From Clostridium sp. MD294 (GTDB taxonomy: Bacteria; Bacillota; Clostridia; Lachnospirales; Anaerotignaceae), in assembly GCF_000364165.2 (NCBI RefSeq), contig NZ_CP097810.1:2048130-2112129 (forward strand): a stretch of 64,000 nt of DNA, given 5' to 3'. This document shows positions 36,935 to 47,115 of this stretch, piece by piece. The position numbers and the translations under genes were made by a program. Each line of letters opens with the position of its first letter. Positions within the stretch are counted from its first letter, which is position 1. The notes beneath the pieces are model-generated. The model made no database searches. It was given only the letters and a program-made list of their open reading frames with translations, and was not told where the DNA came from.

Positions 36935-39388
36935 ATGCAAAGAAAATATACAAAAAAAGCACAAGCTGTTTTACAACTAGCACAAGAATCTGCTTTAAAA
37001 TTAGGAAATCGTTTTATTGGAACAGAGCATATATTATTAGGACTAACATTGGTTAGAGATAGTGTAGCATGCAAAGCATTAGAAGAACAAGGCGTTACAT
37101 CAGATGGTATATTTGAAAAGATTGCTACTTTAATGAGTCATAGTACTATATCTTATGTTCCACAAGATTTTACTCCTGGTGCAAAACGAGTATTGGAATT
37201 TAGTAATCAAGAGGCACAACATATGGGAACAGGATATGTAGGAACAGAGCATTTACTTTTATCTCTAATGAAAGAAACCGACAGTATTGCTGTAAAAATA
37301 TTAATAATAATGGGAGTGAATGCACAGAAGTTATATGAAGATATTATGATGATGTTAGGAGAAAGTGAAAGCCAAATAGTACCAGGTATGGGACATCACT
37401 CTGAAGTATCTTCTGAAAAATCGACTACAGAGAGTTTAGATAAATATGGTAGAAATTTTACAGAATTAGCAAGAGATAATAAATTTGACCCTATCATTGG
37501 ACGAGAAAGAGAGATTGAAAGAATTATACAAATATTAAGCAGAAGAACAAAAAATAGTCCTTGTCTCGTAGGTGACCCTGGTGTAGGTAAAACTGCTATT
37601 GTCGAGGGTTTGGCCCAGAAAATTGCAGACGGAAATATTCCAGCTACATTGAGAGATAAAAAAATTATTAGTCTTGATTTATCCTCTATGGTAGCAGGCT
37701 CTAAATATCGTGGGGAATTTGAAGAACGTATGAAAAAGTCATTAAAAGAAGTACAAAATGATGGAAATATTATATTATTTATAGATGAAATTCATACAAT
37801 TATTGGTGCAGGGGCAGCAGAAGGGGCTATTGATGCTTCAAATATATTAAAACCTTTATTAGCAAGAGGAGAGATACAGTTAATTGGTGCTACTACTTTA
37901 GAAGAATATAGAAAATATATTGAAAAAGATGCAGCTTTTGAGAGAAGATTTCAACCTGTTAAAGTAGAAGAACCAGAAGAGGAAAAAGCAATTAGTATGT
38001 TAAAGGGATTAAAAGATCGCTATGAAGTTCATCATAATGTTACTATAACAGATGAAGCAATTGAAGCAGCTGTAAAAATGTCTGTTCGTTATTTACCAGA
38101 TAGATTTTTGCCAGATAAAGCAATTGACTTAATTGATGAAGCTGCTTCTAGTTTACGATTAAAAACAGTAACAATGCCTTTAGACATAAAAGAGTTAGAA
38201 GGAAAATTAGAAGAACTAGAAAAAGAAAAAGAAGAAGCCATTAAGACGGAAGAATTTGAAAAAGCTGGAGAGGTGAAAAAACAACAAACAGAATTGAAAA
38301 AGCAGTTAGAAGAAGCAAAAAGAATATGGCAACAGGAAAATAAACAAAGTGGACAAACGGTAATAAAAGAAGATATTGCAGATGTAATTGCAAAATGGAC
38401 AGGTATTCCTGTCAAAAGTTTGCAAGAAGAAGAAAGTCAAAGATTACTTTGTATGGAACAAGAACTGCATAAAAGAGTAATAGGACAGGAGGAAGCAGTT
38501 TCTGCAATTTCAAAAGCAGTACGTCGTGGTCGTGTTGGATTAAAAGATCCTAATCGTCCTATTGGTTCTTTTTTATTTTTAGGTCCAACAGGTGTTGGTA
38601 AAACTGAACTATCAAAAGCACTGGCAGAAGTTTTATTTGGTGATGAAACGGCTATGATACGTATTGATATGTCTGAATATATGGAAAAACATAGCGTTTC
38701 TAGAATGATAGGTTCTCCTCCAGGATATGTTGGATATGAAGAAGGGGGACAATTGAGTGAAAAAGTTCGTAGAAATCCTTATTCAGTGGTGTTATTTGAT
38801 GAAATAGAGAAAGCATCTTCTGACGTGTTTAATGTATTATTACAAGTATTAGATGATGGGCATATTACAGATGGACATGGAAGAAAAATAGATTTTAAAA
38901 ATACTGTAATTATTATGACATCTAATGCAGGTGCAAGAAGTATTGCTGCTCCCAAAAGACTTGGTTTTGTAACTTTGGATAATGAAAAGCAAAATTATGA
39001 AACGATGAAAAAAGGTGTCATGGACGAAGTAAAACAAATTTTTAAACCTGAGTTTTTAAATCGCATTGATGATATTATTGTATTTCATACGTTAAGTCAA
39101 GAAAATATAAAACAAATTGTGTCACTTATGACTAAAACTGTTATTGCAAGAGCAAAAGAGAATATGCAAATTGATTTATCCTTTTCAGAAAATGCTATTT
39201 CTTTAATTGCTACAGAAGGATATGATCAAGCTTATGGAGCAAGGCCGTTACGTAGAGCAATACAATCAAAAATTGAGAATTTTTTTGCTGAGCAATATTT
39301 AGAAGGAAATTTTCAAAAAGGTGATGCAGTACAAATAGATGTAGAAAATGAGAATTTTGTTTTACAAAGAATAACTAAAGATAACTAA
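36935..39388 (+). CDS. clpC: ClpC-type AAA+ unfoldase
   Basis: Hexameric chaperone that feeds proteins to ClpP. It is 817 residues: two N-domain repeats (1-145), AAA1 with [14 protein letters not shown] and [15 protein letters not shown], a middle coiled segment with UVR-like [23 protein letters not shown]2 with [14 protein letters not shown] and [20 protein letters not shown], and the C-terminal D2 small domain. ATG 36935 follows AAAGGAGGG; a TTG 42 bases upstream precedes that site. The usual ctsR-mcsA-mcsB genes are not adjacent, so it stands as a single gene. Confidence 0.95.
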   Translation: MQRKYTKKAQAVLQLAQESALKLGNRFIGTEHILLGLTLVRDSVACKALEEQGVTSDGIFEKIATLMSHSTISYVPQDFTPGAKRVLEFSNQEAQHMGTGYVGTEHLLLSLMKETDSIAVKILIIMGVNAQKLYEDIMMMLGESESQIVPGMGHHSEVSSEKSTTESLDKYGRNFTELARDNKFDPIIGREREIERIIQILSRRTKNSPCLVGDPGVGKTAIVEGLAQKIADGNIPATLRDKKIISLDLSSMVAGSKYRGEFEERMKKSLKEVQNDGNIILFIDEIHTIIGAGAAEGAIDASNILKPLLARGEIQLIGATTLEEYRKYIEKDAAFERRFQPVKVEEPEEEKAISMLKGLKDRYEVHHNVTITDEAIEAAVKMSVRYLPDRFLPDKAIDLIDEAASSLRLKTVTMPLDIKELEGKLEELEKEKEEAIKTEEFEKAGEVKKQQTELKKQLEEAKRIWQQENKQSGQTVIKEDIADVIAKWTGIPVKSLQEEESQRLLCMEQELHKRVIGQEEAVSAISKAVRRGRVGLKDPNRPIGSFLFLGPTGVGKTELSKALAEVLFGDETAMIRIDMSEYMEKHSVSRMIGSPPGYVGYEEGGQLSEKVRRNPYSVVLFDEIEKASSDVFNVLLQVLDDGHITDGHGRKIDFKNTVIIMTSNAGARSIAAPKRLGFVTLDNEKQNYETMKKGVMDEVKQIFKPEFLNRIDDIIVFHTLSQENIKQIVSLMTKTVIARAKENMQIDLSFSENAISLIATEGYDQAYGARPLRRAIQSKIENFFAEQYLEGNFQKGDAVQIDVENENFVLQRITKDN

Positions 39389-39400
39389 TTTTGGGGGTTA

Positions 39401-39442
39401 AATAATGAGAAGTTCTCTATTTTATGGGAACTTTTCGTTATT
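39401..39442 (+). terminator. Terminator hairpin after clpC
   Basis: AATAATGAGAAGTTC (39401-39415) pairs with GAACTTTTCGTTATT (39428-39442) over 15 bp including two wobbles. The T tract after it is short. The rest of the gap to 39602 holds a TATAAT at 39518-39523, a probable -10 for the next gene. Confidence 0.6.
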
Positions 39443-39602
39443 TGTTTAAATATCTAAAAATATAATGTTTTTAGTTGTAATTTTGAATTTTTAGTATACC
39501 AAGCTTCTTTTTTATGGTATAATATTTTTAAAATAGTAAGTTATATCTTTAAGTAGAAAATAGGATTAGGCATCTGTATTTTATAATCAGGAGGCAAAGA
39601 AC

Positions 39603-40013
39603 ATGAGTGTAATAGAAGAGTTAATTAGACAGGAAGATAATGGAACAATTAGTTTTGGAAACTATTTATTAGATTCTAAAAAGAAAGTATTAGATTTTGA
39701 AGTAAATGGAAATTTGTATAAAGTAAAAACATTTAAAGAGATTACAAAACTAGAGAAAGATGGTAAAATGATATTAGAAACAGTTCCAGGAGCAACAATA
39801 CATAATTTTAATATGACTGAAAAAGGAGTAAACTTCTTGGTAGAAGGAACAGAAGACTTACAGTTAACATTAGAATTAGAACCTGAAATGGAATATAAAA
39901 TTTTAATAGATAGTGTCAATGTGAGTAAAATGAAAACAAATATGGCAGGAAAAGTAAATTTTAGTGTTGAAATGCAACAAAATGTAACAAAAACAATAGA
40001 AATAAAAAATTAA
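39603..40013 (+). CDS. Conserved small protein of unknown function
   Basis: A 136-residue soluble protein. The N-terminal half contains ISFGNYLLDSKKKVLDFEVNGN and YKVKTFKEITKLEKDGKMILETVPG. The second half is a predicted all-beta domain with ELEPEMEYKILIDSV and a closing KTNMAGKVNFSVEM. Proteins of this shape occur as single genes in Lachnospiraceae but I know no established function. It has its own likely promoter, an AGGAGG site and a terminator, so it is probably expressed alone and well. Confidence 0.7.
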   Translation: MSVIEELIRQEDNGTISFGNYLLDSKKKVLDFEVNGNLYKVKTFKEITKLEKDGKMILETVPGATIHNFNMTEKGVNFLVEGTEDLQLTLELEPEMEYKILIDSVNVSKMKTNMAGKVNFSVEMQQNVTKTIEIKN

Positions 40014-40034
40014 ATTGATGCTAATAAAAAAATT

Positions 40035-40063
40035 ATGGACTGTAAACAGCAGTCCATTTTTTA
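40035..40063 (+). terminator. Intrinsic terminator
   Basis: ATGGACTG (40035-40042) pairs with CAGTCCAT (40050-40057), loop TAAACAG, followed by TTTTTTATT. Confidence 0.85.
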
Positions 40064-40089
40064 TTCATGAAGAATAGGTGGTATAAACT

Positions 40090-41481
40090 TTGAGAAAGAA
40101 AATAATCTATAAATGTATGCAGTGTGGTTATGAGTCATTAAAATGGATGGGACGTTGTACAGAGTGTGGTACTTGGAACAGTTTGGAGGAGATGAATAGT
40201 TTTGATAATAACGAGAATAAAAAAAGTATGTTGAATAGAACAAAAAATGTTTCCTCTAAAGTATTAAAGCTGACAAATGTGGAAGTAGGAAAAAATCAAA
40301 GAATTTTAACAGGGATACATGAATTTGATAGAGTTATGGGAGGAGGAATTGTAAAAGATTCTGTAACAATATTAACTTCTCCTCCTGGCGGAGGAAAGTC
40401 TACATTAACATTAGCTATTTCAGGTGAAGTTGCGAAACAAGGAAAAAAGGTGCTTTATGCTACTGGAGAAGAAAGTGATAGTCAAATTAAAAATAGAGCT
40501 AACCGTATATTGGAACAAATTCATGAAAATATTTGGATTATTGCAGATACCAGTTTAAATAGTGTATTAGATGCTATTATAGAAATAGATGCTGACTTAA
40601 TTATTGTAGATAGTATACAAACATTTACGCTTGACGAATTTTTACCAGCAAGAGCAGGTAATCCTACTCAGACAATGGAATGTGCTAATGCGTTAGTACA
40701 ATGCGCAAAAAATAAAGAAAGACAAAGAGCAATTATATTGATAGGTCAAATGAATAAAAATGATGAAATGGCAGGATTACGTTCATTAGAACATTTAGTA
40801 GATACAGTTTTGTTTATGGAAGGAAATCATGAGGAAGAATTAAGGAGTATTGTTGCTACAAAAAATAGGTTTGGAAGCACAGGGGAAATGGGTTTTTTTA
40901 CTATGACAGAAAAAGGACTGATTTCAATTGACAATCCTTCGGAATATTTTATTACAAAAAGAGAAAAAGGGGAGTTAGTTTCTGGAAGTACAATTACTGT
41001 AATAAAAGAAGGTTCTCGTCCTGTCATTTCAGAAATAGAAAGCCTTGTTTCAAATTCTTTTACACCATATCCTTCGCGTATTTGTGAAGCAATGAAAAAA
41101 GATCAAATGAATACATTGATTTCTGTATTAGAGCAAAGGGGAAAAATTTCATTGTATGATAAAAATGTTGTTATTAAAACGACAGGAGGCATTAAATTAA
41201 AAGAACAAGCTGTAAATTTAGCAGTAATTATGTGTATTGCTTCTTCGGTGTATAATAAGCCAATTCCTTGGGACTATGCTTTTATTGCTGATGTAGGATT
41301 GACAGGAGAGCTAAAAAAAGTACCTTCTATAGAGCATCGTGTAAAAGAATTAGATAGAATGGGGTTTGTAAAAGTTTTTGTTCCTCAAAACTGTATGAGA
41401 AAAATAATGTTTCAAAATATTGAAGTCATAGAATGTAAAACTTTAATGCAAGTAATTACCTATTGTATAGGTAAAAAATAA
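40090..41481 (+). CDS. radA: DNA repair protein RadA (Sms)
   Basis: RecA-like ATPase that drives branch migration in recombination. It is 463 residues: N-terminal zinc finger CMQCGYESLKWMGRCTECGTW, Walker A PPGGGKSTL, the family-specific KNRFGSTGEMG, and a C-terminal Lon-protease-like domain. The start is TTG after AGGTGG. In clostridia radA often follows clpC, as here with one small gene in between. Confidence 0.95.
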   Translation: MRKKIIYKCMQCGYESLKWMGRCTECGTWNSLEEMNSFDNNENKKSMLNRTKNVSSKVLKLTNVEVGKNQRILTGIHEFDRVMGGGIVKDSVTILTSPPGGGKSTLTLAISGEVAKQGKKVLYATGEESDSQIKNRANRILEQIHENIWIIADTSLNSVLDAIIEIDADLIIVDSIQTFTLDEFLPARAGNPTQTMECANALVQCAKNKERQRAIILIGQMNKNDEMAGLRSLEHLVDTVLFMEGNHEEELRSIVATKNRFGSTGEMGFFTMTEKGLISIDNPSEYFITKREKGELVSGSTITVIKEGSRPVISEIESLVSNSFTPYPSRICEAMKKDQMNTLISVLEQRGKISLYDKNVVIKTTGGIKLKEQAVNLAVIMCIASSVYNKPIPWDYAFIADVGLTGELKKVPSIEHRVKELDRMGFVKVFVPQNCMRKIMFQNIEVIECKTLMQVITYCIGKK

Positions 41482-41497
41482 ATTTTTAACAATGCAG

Positions 41498-41526
41498 TTT
41501 ACGAATGAATGAATTTATATTATAAT
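41498..41526 (+). promoter_or_regulatory. Likely promoter of pyruvate carboxylase
   Basis: TTTACG (41498-41503), 17-bp spacer, TATAAT (41521-41526), followed by a short leader and AAAGGAGG. Confidence 0.5.
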
Positions 41527-41563
41527 ACTATACTATAATCAATAAAATAAAGGAGGATTATTT

Positions 41564-44500
41564 GTGCAAGAGGTAAAAATTAATAAGTTTAAAAAGGTGC
41601 TTGTGGCAAATAGGGGTGAAATTGCAATTCGTATTTACAGAGCATTAAATGAACTAGGTATTCAAACAATAGGTGTATTTTCAAAAGAAGATAAATATTC
41701 TTTATTTAGAACTAAAACAGATGAAGCTTATATGTTAAATAAGGAGAAAGGGCCTATTGATGCTTATTTAGATATCAAAGAAATTATTCGTATTGCAAAA
41801 GCGAAGGGAGCAGATGCTATCCATCCAGGATACGGATTTTTGTCAGAAAATCCAGAATTTGTAGCAGCTTGTGAAAAAGCAGGTATTGCTTTTATAGGTC
41901 CAGATAAAGAAGTAATGTATGCTATGGGTGATAAAATTTCTTCTAAACAAATCGCTATTAAATGTGAAGTTCCTATTATTCCAGGTGTTGATCATGCAGT
42001 AAAATCAGAAAAGGAAGTTATGGAAATTGCAGAAAAAGTTGGTTATCCTGTTATGTTGAAAGCTTCTAATGGTGGCGGCGGACGAGGTATGCGTATTGTT
42101 AATAGTGCTTCAGAGATGCCTAAAGAATTTGAGGAAGCAAGAAATGAAGCAAAAAAGGCATTTGGTGATGATAAAATATTTATTGAAAAATATTTAAGAA
42201 ATCCTAAGCATATTGAAGTACAAATATTAGGTGATAAATATGGAAATGTAATACATCTTTTTGATAGAGATTGTTCTGTTCAAAGAAGACATCAAAAGGT
42301 AGTTGAGTATGCTCCTGCTTCTACTATTAGTACAACAACAAGAGAAAAAATATTTTCAGATGCTATCAAAATTGCAAAATATGTAGGATATAAAAATGCA
42401 GGTACATTGGAATTTTTAGTAGATGCAGATGAAAATTATTACTTTATTGAAATGAACCCTCGTATTCAAGTAGAACATACTGTTACAGAAGAAATAACAG
42501 GTATTGATATTGTACAAGCTCAAATTTTAATTGAAGAGGGATATCCTCTTCATTCTCCAGAGATTAATATTCCTTCTCAGGAAAGTATTCATTGTAATGG
42601 TCATGCTATACAAATGAGAATTACAACAGAAGACCCTTCTAATAATTTCTTACCTGATACAGGAAAAATTTCTGTTTATCGTTCTGCTGCAGGTAATGGT
42701 ATTAGATTAGATGGTGGTACTGCCTATACAGGTGGTGAAATTACACCTTATTATGATAGTTTATTAGTAAAAATAATTGCTTATGATAGAGATTTTCAAA
42801 AAGCTACTAAAAAAGCAGTTAGAGCATTAAAGGAAACAAGAATTAGGGGAATTAAAACAAATATTCCTTTTTTGATAAATGTATTACAAAGTAAAACATT
42901 TGTGGAAGGAAAATGTACTACAACATTTATTGAACAAACTCCTGAACTGTTTAATATTACATTAGGACAAGATAGGGCTACAAAAATTGCAGAGTTTATA
43001 GGTAATCAAATTGTAAACGAAGCACATGGAAGAAAACCTGAATTAGACCCAATTCATGTTCCTACATTTGGACAAGGACAAAATGAAACAATAGTTGGAG
43101 CAAGAGACAACTTTTTGAAGTTAGGTGCAAAAGAGTATACGCAAAGACTAATGAATGAAAAAAGACTGTTTATAACAGATAGCACAATGAGAGATGCCCA
43201 TCAATCTTTAGTAGCAACTCGTTTTAGAACAACAGATCTTGTAAAAGCAGCACCAGCAACAAATAAAGCTATGATGAATGCCTTTTCTGTAGAGGCATGG
43301 GGAGGTGCAACTTTTGATGTTGCTTATCGCTTTTTAAAAGAGTCTCCTTGGGTTCGTTTAGAAACCTTACGTAAATGTATGCCAAATACATTAATACAGA
43401 TGCTTTTGAGAGCGTCAAATGCTGTTGGATATGCTAATTATCCTGACAATGTTGTACAAAAATTTATTCAAGTTTCTGCTAAAACAGGTATTGATGTATT
43501 TAGAATTTTTGATAGTTTAAATTGGATTGAAAACATGAAAATGCCTATTGAAGAAGCACTGAAAACGGGAAAAATTGTAGAAGGTACAATCTGCTATACA
43601 GGGGATATATTAGACCCAAAAGAAAAGAAATATACTATTGATTATTATTTAAAAAAGGCAAAAGAACTGCAAAATATGGGTTGTCATATTTTTGCTATTA
43701 AAGATATGGCTGGTTTATTAAAACCATATGCTGCGAAGGAATTATTTACTGCTTTAAAATCTGAATTAAATATTCCATTACATTTGCATACACATGATAC
43801 GACTGGAAATGGTGTTAGCACTGTGCTTATGGCGGCAGAAGCAGGTGTAAATATTGTTGATCTTGCAATACAATCCATGAGTTCTTTAACAAGTCAGCCA
43901 TCTATGAATGCAGTAGTAGAAGCGTTGCGTGGTACAGAAAGAGATACAGGCTTAGATATTGATGAGTTAAACGAATTAAGTAGATATTATGCAGGAGTAA
44001 GACAAGTATACAAAGGTTTTGAAAGCGAAATGAATACTCCAAATACAGAAATTTATAAATATGAAATTCCAGGTGGTCAGTATTCCAATCTATTAGCACA
44101 AGTAAAGTCAATGGGATCTGGAGATAATTTTGAAGAAATTAAGCAGCTTTATAAACAAGCAAATGATTTACTTGGAAATATTGTAAAAGTAACACCATCT
44201 TCTAAAGTTGTAGGAGATATGGCAATATTTATGTCAAAGAATGGTTTAAATAAAGATAATATATTGATAGAAGGAAAAGACTTATCTTATCCTGATTCTA
44301 TTGTAGGCTATTTTTCTGGTAACATTGGTCAGCCAGATGGAGGTTTTCCTAAGGAGTTACAAAAAATTGTGTTAAAAGGAAAAGAAGCAATTTCAGAACG
44401 TCCCGGAAAATTGTTACCAGAAGAAGATTTTGATGTAATTAGAAATCACCTTACAAAATCTCATGCTATGAAACAAATTAATGATAAAAATATTATTAGC

Positions 44501-45025
44501 TATGCTTTATATCCTAAAGTATATGATGATTATTGTGATTATCAAGAATATTATAATGATGTTTCTCAATTGGAAAGTCATATTTTCTTTTATGGTTTAT
44601 CAAAAGGTGAAGAAACAAGTATTAATATTGGAGAGGGAAAAGATTTGCTCATTAAATATGTTGATATTTCTGAAGCAAATGAAGAAGGAATGCGTTCTTT
44701 AACATTTGAAATTAATGGTGTTATGAGAGAAGTAAAAATTCAAGATAAAAACTTAGAGGTTAATACAAACAGAATATTAAAAGCAGATAAAAATAATCCT
44801 TGTCATTTAGGTTCTACTATACCTGGTACAGTTGGTAAAATATTTGTAAAAGAAGGAGATGAAGTAAGTAAAAATATGGTATTAATGACTGTAGAAGCTA
44901 TGAAAATGGAAACATCTGTATTGTCTAAAGTAGATGGTGTAGTAGATAAAATCTATATTAAGGAAGGAGATAAAGTAAGTCAAGAAGAGCTTCTTATTTC
45001 ATTTATATTAAGTGAAGAAGAATAA
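41564..45025 (+). CDS. pyc: Pyruvate carboxylase
   Basis: Biotin enzyme that makes oxaloacetate from pyruvate and bicarbonate. The 1153-residue single chain contains a biotin carboxylase domain (1-460; KVLVANRGEIAIRIYRA, ASNGGGGRGMRI, EMNPRIQVEHTVTE), a carboxyltransferase barrel (about 535-840; DSTMRDAHQSLVATRFRT, LHTHDTTGNG) and a C-terminal biotinyl domain with K1114 in EAMKMETS. GTG start after AAAGGAGG. Monocistronic, closed by a terminator. Confidence 0.97.
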   Translation: MQEVKINKFKKVLVANRGEIAIRIYRALNELGIQTIGVFSKEDKYSLFRTKTDEAYMLNKEKGPIDAYLDIKEIIRIAKAKGADAIHPGYGFLSENPEFVAACEKAGIAFIGPDKEVMYAMGDKISSKQIAIKCEVPIIPGVDHAVKSEKEVMEIAEKVGYPVMLKASNGGGGRGMRIVNSASEMPKEFEEARNEAKKAFGDDKIFIEKYLRNPKHIEVQILGDKYGNVIHLFDRDCSVQRRHQKVVEYAPASTISTTTREKIFSDAIKIAKYVGYKNAGTLEFLVDADENYYFIEMNPRIQVEHTVTEEITGIDIVQAQILIEEGYPLHSPEINIPSQESIHCNGHAIQMRITTEDPSNNFLPDTGKISVYRSAAGNGIRLDGGTAYTGGEITPYYDSLLVKIIAYDRDFQKATKKAVRALKETRIRGIKTNIPFLINVLQSKTFVEGKCTTTFIEQTPELFNITLGQDRATKIAEFIGNQIVNEAHGRKPELDPIHVPTFGQGQNETIVGARDNFLKLGAKEYTQRLMNEKRLFITDSTMRDAHQSLVATRFRTTDLVKAAPATNKAMMNAFSVEAWGGATFDVAYRFLKESPWVRLETLRKCMPNTLIQMLLRASNAVGYANYPDNVVQKFIQVSAKTGIDVFRIFDSLNWIENMKMPIEEALKTGKIVEGTICYTGDILDPKEKKYTIDYYLKKAKELQNMGCHIFAIKDMAGLLKPYAAKELFTALKSELNIPLHLHTHDTTGNGVSTVLMAAEAGVNIVDLAIQSMSSLTSQPSMNAVVEALRGTERDTGLDIDELNELSRYYAGVRQVYKGFESEMNTPNTEIYKYEIPGGQYSNLLAQVKSMGSGDNFEEIKQLYKQANDLLGNIVKVTPSSKVVGDMAIFMSKNGLNKDNILIEGKDLSYPDSIVGYFSGNIGQPDGGFPKELQKIVLKGKEAISERPGKLLPEEDFDVIRNHLTKSHAMKQINDKNIISYALYPKVYDDYCDYQEYYNDVSQLESHIFFYGLSKGEETSINIGEGKDLLIKYVDISEANEEGMRSLTFEINGVMREVKIQDKNLEVNTNRILKADKNNPCHLGSTIPGTVGKIFVKEGDEVSKNMVLMTVEAMKMETSVLSKVDGVVDKIYIKEGDKVSQEELLISFILSEEE

Positions 45026-45065
45026 AAATAATTTTAAGTAAACAATAAAAAACGTTAATTAAAAT

Positions 45066-45100
45066 AATACCTCCTATCATTTTTAATAGGAGGTATTTTA
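45066..45100. terminator. Bidirectional intrinsic terminator
   Basis: AATACCTCCTAT (45066-45077) pairs with ATAGGAGGTATT (45086-45097), 12 bp, between the convergent pyc and HD-domain genes. Confidence 0.85.
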
Positions 45101-45103
45101 ATA

Positions 45104-45658
45104 TTAATTTTGAGGATCTTCTCTCATAGCTACAATTGTTTTGCTAATTAGGTCATCCAATTCCCAACCTAACATTTCAGCTCCTTTACGAATAACATCT
45201 CTAGAACATCCAGCTGCAAAAGTTTTATCTTTAAATTTTTTCTTAGCAGATTTTAATTCCATATCTTTTACACTTTTAGAAGGACGCATTTTTGCTGCTG
45301 CACCTAATAAACCAGATAATTCATCTACTGCAAAAAGAACTTTTTCCATTTCATGCTCTGGTTTAATGTCTGCTACGAGACCATAACCATGACTTGCTAC
45401 TGCATGAATGATTTTTTCATCAATACCTCTTTCTCTCATAATTTCTTGTTCTTTTATACAATGTTGTTCTGGGTATTGCTCAAAGTCTAAATCATGTAGT
45501 AATCCAACAATACCCCAAAATTCTTCATCATCACCATATCCTAATTCTTTTGCGAAATATCTCATAATTCCTTCTACTACTTCAGCATGGCGAATATGAA
45601 AATTTTCTTTATTGAATTCATTTAATAAATTCCATGCTTCTTCTCTAGTAATACTCAT
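45104..45658 (-). CDS. HD-domain hydrolase
   Basis: A 184-residue soluble protein with the HD metal-binding layout: H in RHAEVVEGIM, the HD pair in GLLHDLDFEQ, H in AVASHGYGL and D in FAVDELSGL. It matches the small HDIG family phosphohydrolases with unknown substrate (possibly a nucleotide). It is transcribed towards pyc, with its own ribosome site GAGGGA. Monocistronic. Confidence 0.82.
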   Translation of the reverse strand: MSITREEAWNLLNEFNKENFHIRHAEVVEGIMRYFAKELGYGDDEEFWGIVGLLHDLDFEQYPEQHCIKEQEIMRERGIDEKIIHAVASHGYGLVADIKPEHEMEKVLFAVDELSGLLGAAAKMRPSKSVKDMELKSAKKKFKDKTFAAGCSRDVIRKGAEMLGWELDDLISKTIVAMREDPQN

Positions 45659-45826
45659 TTTAATTCCCTCTTTCTATTTATATTACTTTTTACTTAGTAT
45701 AAAAGAAATGAAAGTATTATGCAATATATAATAGGATATTTGCATATTTTATAAAATTAATATTGTATTTTGATATAATAAAGTATAAAATATACTATAT
45801 TGATTGATGTTAAAGGAGAGAATTTT

Positions 45827-46312
45827 ATGGATGTTACAAGTTTTGGAATTAACCATGACAAATTATTAAGAGGTATTTATGTTTCTAGAAAAGATACAGT
45901 TGAAAATGGTATTTTAACAACATTTGATGTTAGAATGAAAGAGCCTAATAGAGAAATGGTAATGGATACTTCTGTGATGCATACTATTGAACATCTTATG
46001 GCAACATTTTTTAGAGGTCATCAAGAATGGGCAGATAAAACAATTTATGTTGGCCCTATGGGGTGTCGAACAGGTATGTATGTTATTTTTAAAGGAGATT
46101 TAAACTCAAAAGATGTTATTAAAATTATTACGCAGTCTTTTGAATATATGACTAATTTTACAGGAGAAATTCCAGCAGCAAAATCTTATATGTGTGGTAA
46201 TTATTTAGACCATAACTTAGAAATTACTAAAATAGAATGTTGCAAGTTTTTAGAAGAAGTATTATACCAAATAAAAAAAGAAAATTTAGAGTATCCAGTA
46301 CAAAATTATTGA
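45827..46312 (+). CDS. luxS: S-ribosylhomocysteine lyase (LuxS)
   Basis: Cleaves S-ribosylhomocysteine to homocysteine and the AI-2 precursor, part of the activated methyl cycle. The metal ligands H52 and H56 (MHTIEH) and C123 (YMCGNY) are present, as is the catalytic Cys in GPMGCRTG. ATG 45827 follows AAAGGAGAG by seven bases; an upstream in-frame start lacks one. 161 residues. Monocistronic with a strong terminator; no pfs/mtnN beside it. Confidence 0.95.
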   Translation: MDVTSFGINHDKLLRGIYVSRKDTVENGILTTFDVRMKEPNREMVMDTSVMHTIEHLMATFFRGHQEWADKTIYVGPMGCRTGMYVIFKGDLNSKDVIKIITQSFEYMTNFTGEIPAAKSYMCGNYLDHNLEITKIECCKFLEEVLYQIKKENLEYPVQNY

Positions 46313-46333
46313 AAGTAATAGGAGAATAAAAAT

Positions 46334-46376
46334 AAAGAAGCTAGCAATAGTACTAGCTTCTTTACTTTACTTTTTT
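46334..46376 (+). terminator. Intrinsic terminator of luxS
   Basis: AAAGAAGCTAG (46334-46344) pairs with CTAGCTTCTTT (46353-46363), followed by T-rich sequence reaching into the end of the convergent rubrerythrin gene. Confidence 0.85.
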
Positions 46377-46917
46377 ATTTGAAATATCTATTGTAAAGTC
46401 CTTGGAACGCTTTTCCATGTCTAGCTTCATCTCTAGCCATTTCGTGTACTGTGTCATGAATTGCATCTAAGTTAGCAGCTTTTGCACGTTTTGCAAGATC
46501 TGTTTTACCAGCTGTTGCACCATTTTCAGCAGCAATACGAAGTTCAAGATTTTTCTTTGTAGAGTCTGTTACAACTTCTCCTAATAATTCAGCAAATTTG
46601 CAAGCGTGTTCAGCTTCTTCCCAAGCAGCTTTTTCATAGTATAAGCCAACTTCTGGGTAACCTTCTCTATGAGCAACACGAGCCATAGCAAGATACATAC
46701 CAACTTCTGTACATTCTCCTTCAAAATTTGCTCTTAAATCAGCCATAATATCTTCACTGGAACCTTTTGCAACTCCAATTACGTGTTCAGAAGCCCATGT
46801 CATTTCACCAACTTGTTCTGTAAATTTGTCAGCACTTGCTTTACAAATTGGACACTGCGCTGGAGCAGAGTCACCTTCGTGTACATAACCACATACGGAA
46901 CAAACAAATTTTTTCAT
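46375..46917 (-). CDS. Reverse rubrerythrin (N-terminal rubredoxin domain)
   Basis: Non-haem di-iron peroxidase that detoxifies hydrogen peroxide in anaerobes. The rubredoxin-like knuckles (C6, C9, C22, C25) come first and the four-helix di-iron domain second (E-rich [52 protein letters not shown]). This order is reversed relative to classical rubrerythrin, matching the clostridial oxygen-induced reverse type. GGAGG ribosome site at the start. The promoter carries a PerR-like box, described separately. Confidence 0.93.
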   Translation of the reverse strand: MKKFVCSVCGYVHEGDSAPAQCPICKASADKFTEQVGEMTWASEHVIGVAKGSSEDIMADLRANFEGECTEVGMYLAMARVAHREGYPEVGLYYEKAAWEEAEHACKFAELLGEVVTDSTKKNLELRIAAENGATAGKTDLAKRAKAANLDAIHDTVHEMARDEARHGKAFQGLYNRYFK

Positions 46918-46975
46918 AATAAAATCCTCCTTAAATTGAATATAAAAATAACAATATTTATTAACTATTGTTAAC

Positions 46976-47012
46976 TGATAATAATTATAAATTACATTTT
47001 TGATCTTGTCAA
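46976..47012 (-). promoter_or_regulatory. Rubrerythrin promoter with PerR box
   Basis: On the minus strand TTGACA (47012-47007), a 17-bp spacer and TATAAT (46989-46984) make a consensus promoter. The -10 lies inside TTATAATTATTATCA (46990-46976), which matches the Bacillus PerR box TTATAATNATTATAA at all but one defined position. Peroxide-responsive derepression is therefore expected. No perR gene is in the window. Confidence 0.75.
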
Positions 47013-47115
47013 CCTTTTTTTATAAAATGATTTTCAATTTCTGTTAAAATGTGTTAAACTACTTAATAAATAGTTTAAATAAACTATTTATGTATTTATT
47101 TGAAAGGAGATTTTT

